From Actinernus sp. WN-2022 (Eukaryota > Cnidaria > Anthozoa > Actiniaria > Actinernidae), in NCBI GenBank assembly GCA_030867875.1, contig JAOWCC010001634.1, positions 56,643,352 through 56,707,351 of the forward strand: a stretch of 64,000 nucleotides of DNA. Reading direction: 5' to 3'. Below, piece after piece: positions 60,610 through 64,000 of the stretch; position 1 is the first letter of the stretch, and each line of letters opens with the position of its first letter. The translations under genes and the position numbers were made by a program. The notes beneath the pieces are model-generated. The model was given only the letters and a program-made list of their open reading frames with translations. It was not told the DNA's origin and searched no databases.

Positions 60610-62339
60610 AGATGAGAGCAATCGTGGGTATGTAATATAAAGTGGTAAGCTGTAGTGCTAAGTGTGCATATAAACAGTCTCCAGGGAAAAAATTGAAAAT
60701 CCTTTCAACAAAGCATTGAGGGAGGGAAGTTTAACTGTTTGTGTCCAATTAACAGCCACTAAACGAGCGATTACTCGATACATGCGCAGTACCATGACAT
60801 AGCCCCTTTAAAGTTGAAGCTCAGTGTATATCAAACTTTATTGTCGCCTATAGAAATTTTCCTATCATCAGCAACTTTGAATGCTATACCTCAAGAATGG
60901 AGAAAAATACTAAAAGAGAATTATAAATTGTTACAAACTGCCATTACCCCCTTTGAACCTGTAAACATCCGAGGCGATGATAAACCTATTGATAAGATAT
61001 CATCGAAAGTTTTATATGAAGTATTTGTTATAGAAAAGAGAGATGAACCAACAGCAAAAAAGAGATACATTAACCATTTTAACGATTGTATTGAATGGGA
61101 AGCTGTTTATTCTTTGCCTTTTAAGGTTGCGTTAGATACTAAAACTAGGGTTTTTCAATTCAAAATCTTACATAGAATTTTATATACTAATAATAAGTTA
61201 TTTAAATTTAAACTAGTGGTTCCCCTTTCTGTTCCTTCTTTAAAACAGAAGAAGAATCCCTCCAACGTTTATTCTTTTACTGCCCTGTTGTTCAGGTATT
61301 TTGGAATTATCTGACAACTTGGCTTTTCGATCATAAGATTTGGATAAAAAAGTTAAGTGAAAAAGATATTATGTTAGGCATAGTTGAGCCAAGTAATAAA
61401 ACATTAAACCTAGTAAATCATATAATTTTGCTGGCGAAACAATTCATTATTTATTATTCAAAAATTCAAAACAAGCAAATTTTGTCGTGGAAATTCTTTT
61501 TACAAAAATTGAAAACAACATATTTAACGGAAACGTTTATAGCAAGAGAGAAATATAAAATGGAATTCCATTTAAAAAAATGGGACAAATTAATTCCTGT
61601 CCTTGCATCTAATGAATTGTAATAATCGCTATATGTACCTATTTTGAAAGATGCCTCTTGATTTTAGTTTTGGGAAATATTACTAAGGGAAATATGTTCT
61701 ACCTTTTTTTTCTCTATTTAATTATAGTTTTTGTTTTTGTTTTTTTGTAAATGTTTTAATGTTGTATTATAATGTATGAAAACTTTGTAATACGTTAACT
61801 AAATCATTAAAAAGTATTAAAATATAATACTAATAATAAAAAAAACCTACGTTTCCAACGATACCTCACGAAAGATGTATTAAACGGATACGGTGACGTC
61901 TCATCTAGATTATCAATCAATCAATGCTAGTTTATTTAACCCTATTGCAGTTGATCTGGATTACAGGGTTATAGCCAGCAAGAGACAAGCAAATATTTAC
62001 AAATAGTACAATGACTTATAGTCTACTACTACAACTAATGATAATATGACATTGAGTATGCTTATATAGGTCTATGCAGACGCGTCGCGATGTCTTCAAT
62101 AGTTGGCAAAGGGTAATGTTCACGACCTTCGGATCTAAGCAGCTGCGCAATGAACCGTTGTTCTTAGGGACTACCAACATGGAGCTTCTCCCTGCTGTGG
62201 GCTCAGTAACCGGCGCGAAAATATCCTGTGCCATGCTCATCAAGGTGTCTTAAGACGTGTCTTGACGCATGCTGTACCGGATCCACCGTATTGTCGAGTT
62301 TGATGTAGTACTTGCCGAATATTTTGGGATTACTCTTGA

Positions 62340-62560
62340 CCAAACGATCTCTTTTTTTTTGGATTGGATTATTTATTTACCATTTTGTATAACATATTAT
62401 ATGATATTACAGTATTTTTAGATTTTTCTTACAATTGTTGGAGGACTAAATAAATCCTTGCGGGCTTTTACAAGGTTAGGGTTAGTTAGGTTAGGTTGCG
62501 GGCTTAGTCCCCAATCCAATTAATTAAAAAATAATTATTTGAGGTATCAAGTGGCGAACA
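62340..62560. repeat. Repeat fragment with short inverted ends
   Basis: TTTGGATTGGATTATTTATT near 62357 is echoed inverted as CCCCAATCCAATTAATTAAA near 62509, with GGTTAGGGTTAGTTAGG between. Probably a LINE or MITE fragment inside the gypsy remnant. Confidence 0.4.
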
Positions 62561-63827
62561 TTACGATTTTACGTAACGATAACGGTGCGCATGTCGCTGT
62601 GCGCAACTACCAGTAACTACCATCAGCAGGCTTGTTTAATTCGTCATTATCAGGTGTACTTGACTAGTTTCATGCCGATGCAGGCCTTTCTACACAACAA
62701 AGGACGAATACCGTCGTTGTCGACTAACTTGCAATCCAATCCACACTTTAAATCACCACTTGAAAACGCATATAGTTGCCAGACTCCAATTTCAGTGTGA
62801 CCAAGTGTGCTTCGTCCAGGGTACACCTCTATGTCACTATCATCATCGACGACCATGGCTGCTTTTGGCATGTTACATGACATGGGTAGGGTGGTGATTA
62901 ACCCTACTAGTCTTGGGTTGGACCGTGCTGCAGCACATAACAACAAAATGATTAATTTTTTTGCACTTATAGCACTCTTGACCATAAGCTGTGCATAGCT
63001 GTCTCTTGCTGAACTCATGTTTCTTTCCGTAGTTCATCATTCTTTGTCTTTATCTTTGCTCTTGTCCGTGCTTCTACTACGTTTGGGCTTCGTATGATTA
63101 CTCATAGCATTTACAGTTGTCCCGGATAAATCCCCCACGATTTTCATCGTTTCTAGCACCGTTTAAGCGGTATGGTAGGTATGGTATGGTAGTCTTGGCA
63201 AGCGTTAGTTTCGGCTCTCAGTAGTCTTTCTCTCACTTTATCGTCCTTGATGTCAAAGACATCAAAATCTCTTCGGGTGTTATTGTCAGAAAATCACACC
63301 CCACTTCTAATTTTCGTAAGGCTGTTATGTATTGGTCATACTTTTCGCTTGACTCTTGTTTTCGGTGGTTAAACTTGTATCTCAGTTTCGAACAGAATAT
63401 ATTCTTCAGCGACTGACAGTACTGTGAGAATTTCAACAGTACCGGTTTAATTTTATCTTCATCACCTTCTTAGCCTACCCAACTGTGAAGGTTGCAAACA
63501 CGTCCGCTGCTCCACCGTGAGTAGAGTGGAGACTTGAATGGCTTCAGCTTTCTTGTTCAGCTCTGTAGCCCGAGAGTAATTGTTCCAAGCCCTTTCAAAC
63601 TTCTTCCATTTCTCGGCTGCATTCGGGTCATGAATTTCGAGCGCCGATGGCGGCTGCAATGAATAGTCTGAATCCATCTTGTTTCACGTTTCTCTTTCTG
63701 AGATGTAGGCTTGTAAGACTATGTGTGGTTTACTATAGCTAACCCGGCTGCCACCATGTATAAACGGCATTACCCTACGTGAAGAATCCAACACAAGTGT
63801 TCTGGACCAGAACGACACGAGTGTGCT

Positions 63828-64000
63828 TCAGGGGCGGACCATTAGAAAAGTGATGGGAGGGGTGGGCCAAAACCCCCAAAATATCGCGCAAGGCAAAATT
63901 TCTGATTTCTTTTATATACACAGAAAGTATATGTACACAAAATATTTTTTCGCACAAAACCATGCTGGCACGGTTGTGCCCTCAAAATGCTAGAAATAAT
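63828..64000. mobile_element. Start of a hAT-like element, running off the window
   Basis: CAGGGGCGGACCATTAGAAA is close to the common hAT terminus CAGGGGCGGA. Only one end is present, so the identification rests on the terminus alone. Confidence 0.4.

Larger units (their letters stand above)
59998..60807. mobile_element. TTAA-flanked (piggyBac-like) element carrying two tRNA-like genes
   Basis: TTAA at 59994-59997 and 60808-60811 flank inverted ends AGGGGCTGTGTCACGGTA and TACCATGACATAGCCCCT. Removing the element restores the reading of the host LINE around GALK. Inside, a 256-bp segment is duplicated in tandem, each copy with a tRNA-like sequence. Confidence 0.85.
59195..61850 (+). pseudogene. 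L1/Tx1-like LINE, 5'-truncated, interrupted
   Basis: Plus-strand frames give GLKTNEEKTEVMCLG, WNWRGLTLLGKIQSIKT, MPDIESMIDAQRI, then after an insertion LNAIPQEWRKILKENYK, FKVALDTKTRVFQFKILHRI and FHLKKWDKLIPV. This is the C-terminal half of an L1/Tx1-type ORF2. A stop at 59287 and frameshifts break it. An A-rich tail with TAATAATAAAAAAAAC ends near 61850. A TTAA element splits it at 59998-60807. Confidence 0.8.
58412..63677 (-). pseudogene. Decayed Ty3/gypsy LTR retrotransposon, split by later insertions
   Basis: Minus-strand pieces in element order: gag-like frames at 63462-63677 and 63233-63436 (KWKKFERAWNNYSRATEL; KLEVGCDFLTITPEEILM), a protease-end-like block at 62650-63018, the reverse transcriptase block SSMLVVPKNNGSLRSCLDP at 62016-62243, and a later reverse transcriptase block at 58412-58795 with NPEKTKLRKEEVPFIGH. 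The catalytic YVDD box reads YVDA. Stops and frameshifts separate the pieces, and LINE sequence lies between the last two. LTRs were not identified. Confidence 0.75.

Overview
This is a eukaryotic, AT-rich and repeat-dense nuclear window. Three multi-exon animal genes can be assembled with consistent GT-AG splice sites and codon phases, together with one very large two-exon gene. Short exons, long repeat-filled introns, several LINE families, tRNA-derived SINEs, many short inverted-repeat elements (MITEs) and a ZNFX1-type antiviral-like gene suggest a marine invertebrate. An anthozoan cnidarian such as a stony coral is the most likely source, but this is inferred from general character and no species marker was seen.

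Layout. 0.8-13.2 kb: minus-strand TVP23 (Golgi membrane protein), whose introns hold a 13-copy tandem array of its own splice acceptor, a LINE, several MITEs and a 4.4 kb inverted-repeat element. 13.2-21.2 kb: intergenic, with LINE remnants, MITEs and a 46-bp E-box satellite. 21.2-30.7 kb: minus-strand MMD/PAQR-type seven-helix membrane protein, with a second splice-acceptor array and a 2 kb C-free 40-bp minisatellite. 30.7-31.4 kb: shared head-to-head promoter region. 31.4-44.6 kb: plus-strand STUB1 (CHIP, chaperone-linked E3 ubiquitin ligase) in nine exons, introns full of MITEs and satellites. 44.7-49.1 kb: intergenic SINEs and palindromic MITEs. 49.1-57.9 kb: minus-strand giant gene encoding a PBZ poly(ADP-ribose)-binding zinc finger, a ZNFX1-type SF1 RNA helicase, an NFX1 zinc-finger array and two tandem ADP-ribosyltransferase domains. 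58.4-64 kb: a decayed Ty3/gypsy element broken up by an L1/Tx1-like LINE, itself hit by a TTAA-type element carrying two tRNA-like sequences.

The most notable system is the giant gene. It appears to join an ADP-ribose reader, an RNA helicase with a zinc-finger array, and two ADP-ribose writer-like domains in one polypeptide of about 2436 residues. TVP23, MMD and STUB1 are ordinary housekeeping genes with no evident pathway link to it or to each other. The second theme is structural: two unrelated genes each carry a tandem array copied from the 3' end of an intron, so each true splice acceptor lies downstream of a row of decoy acceptors.
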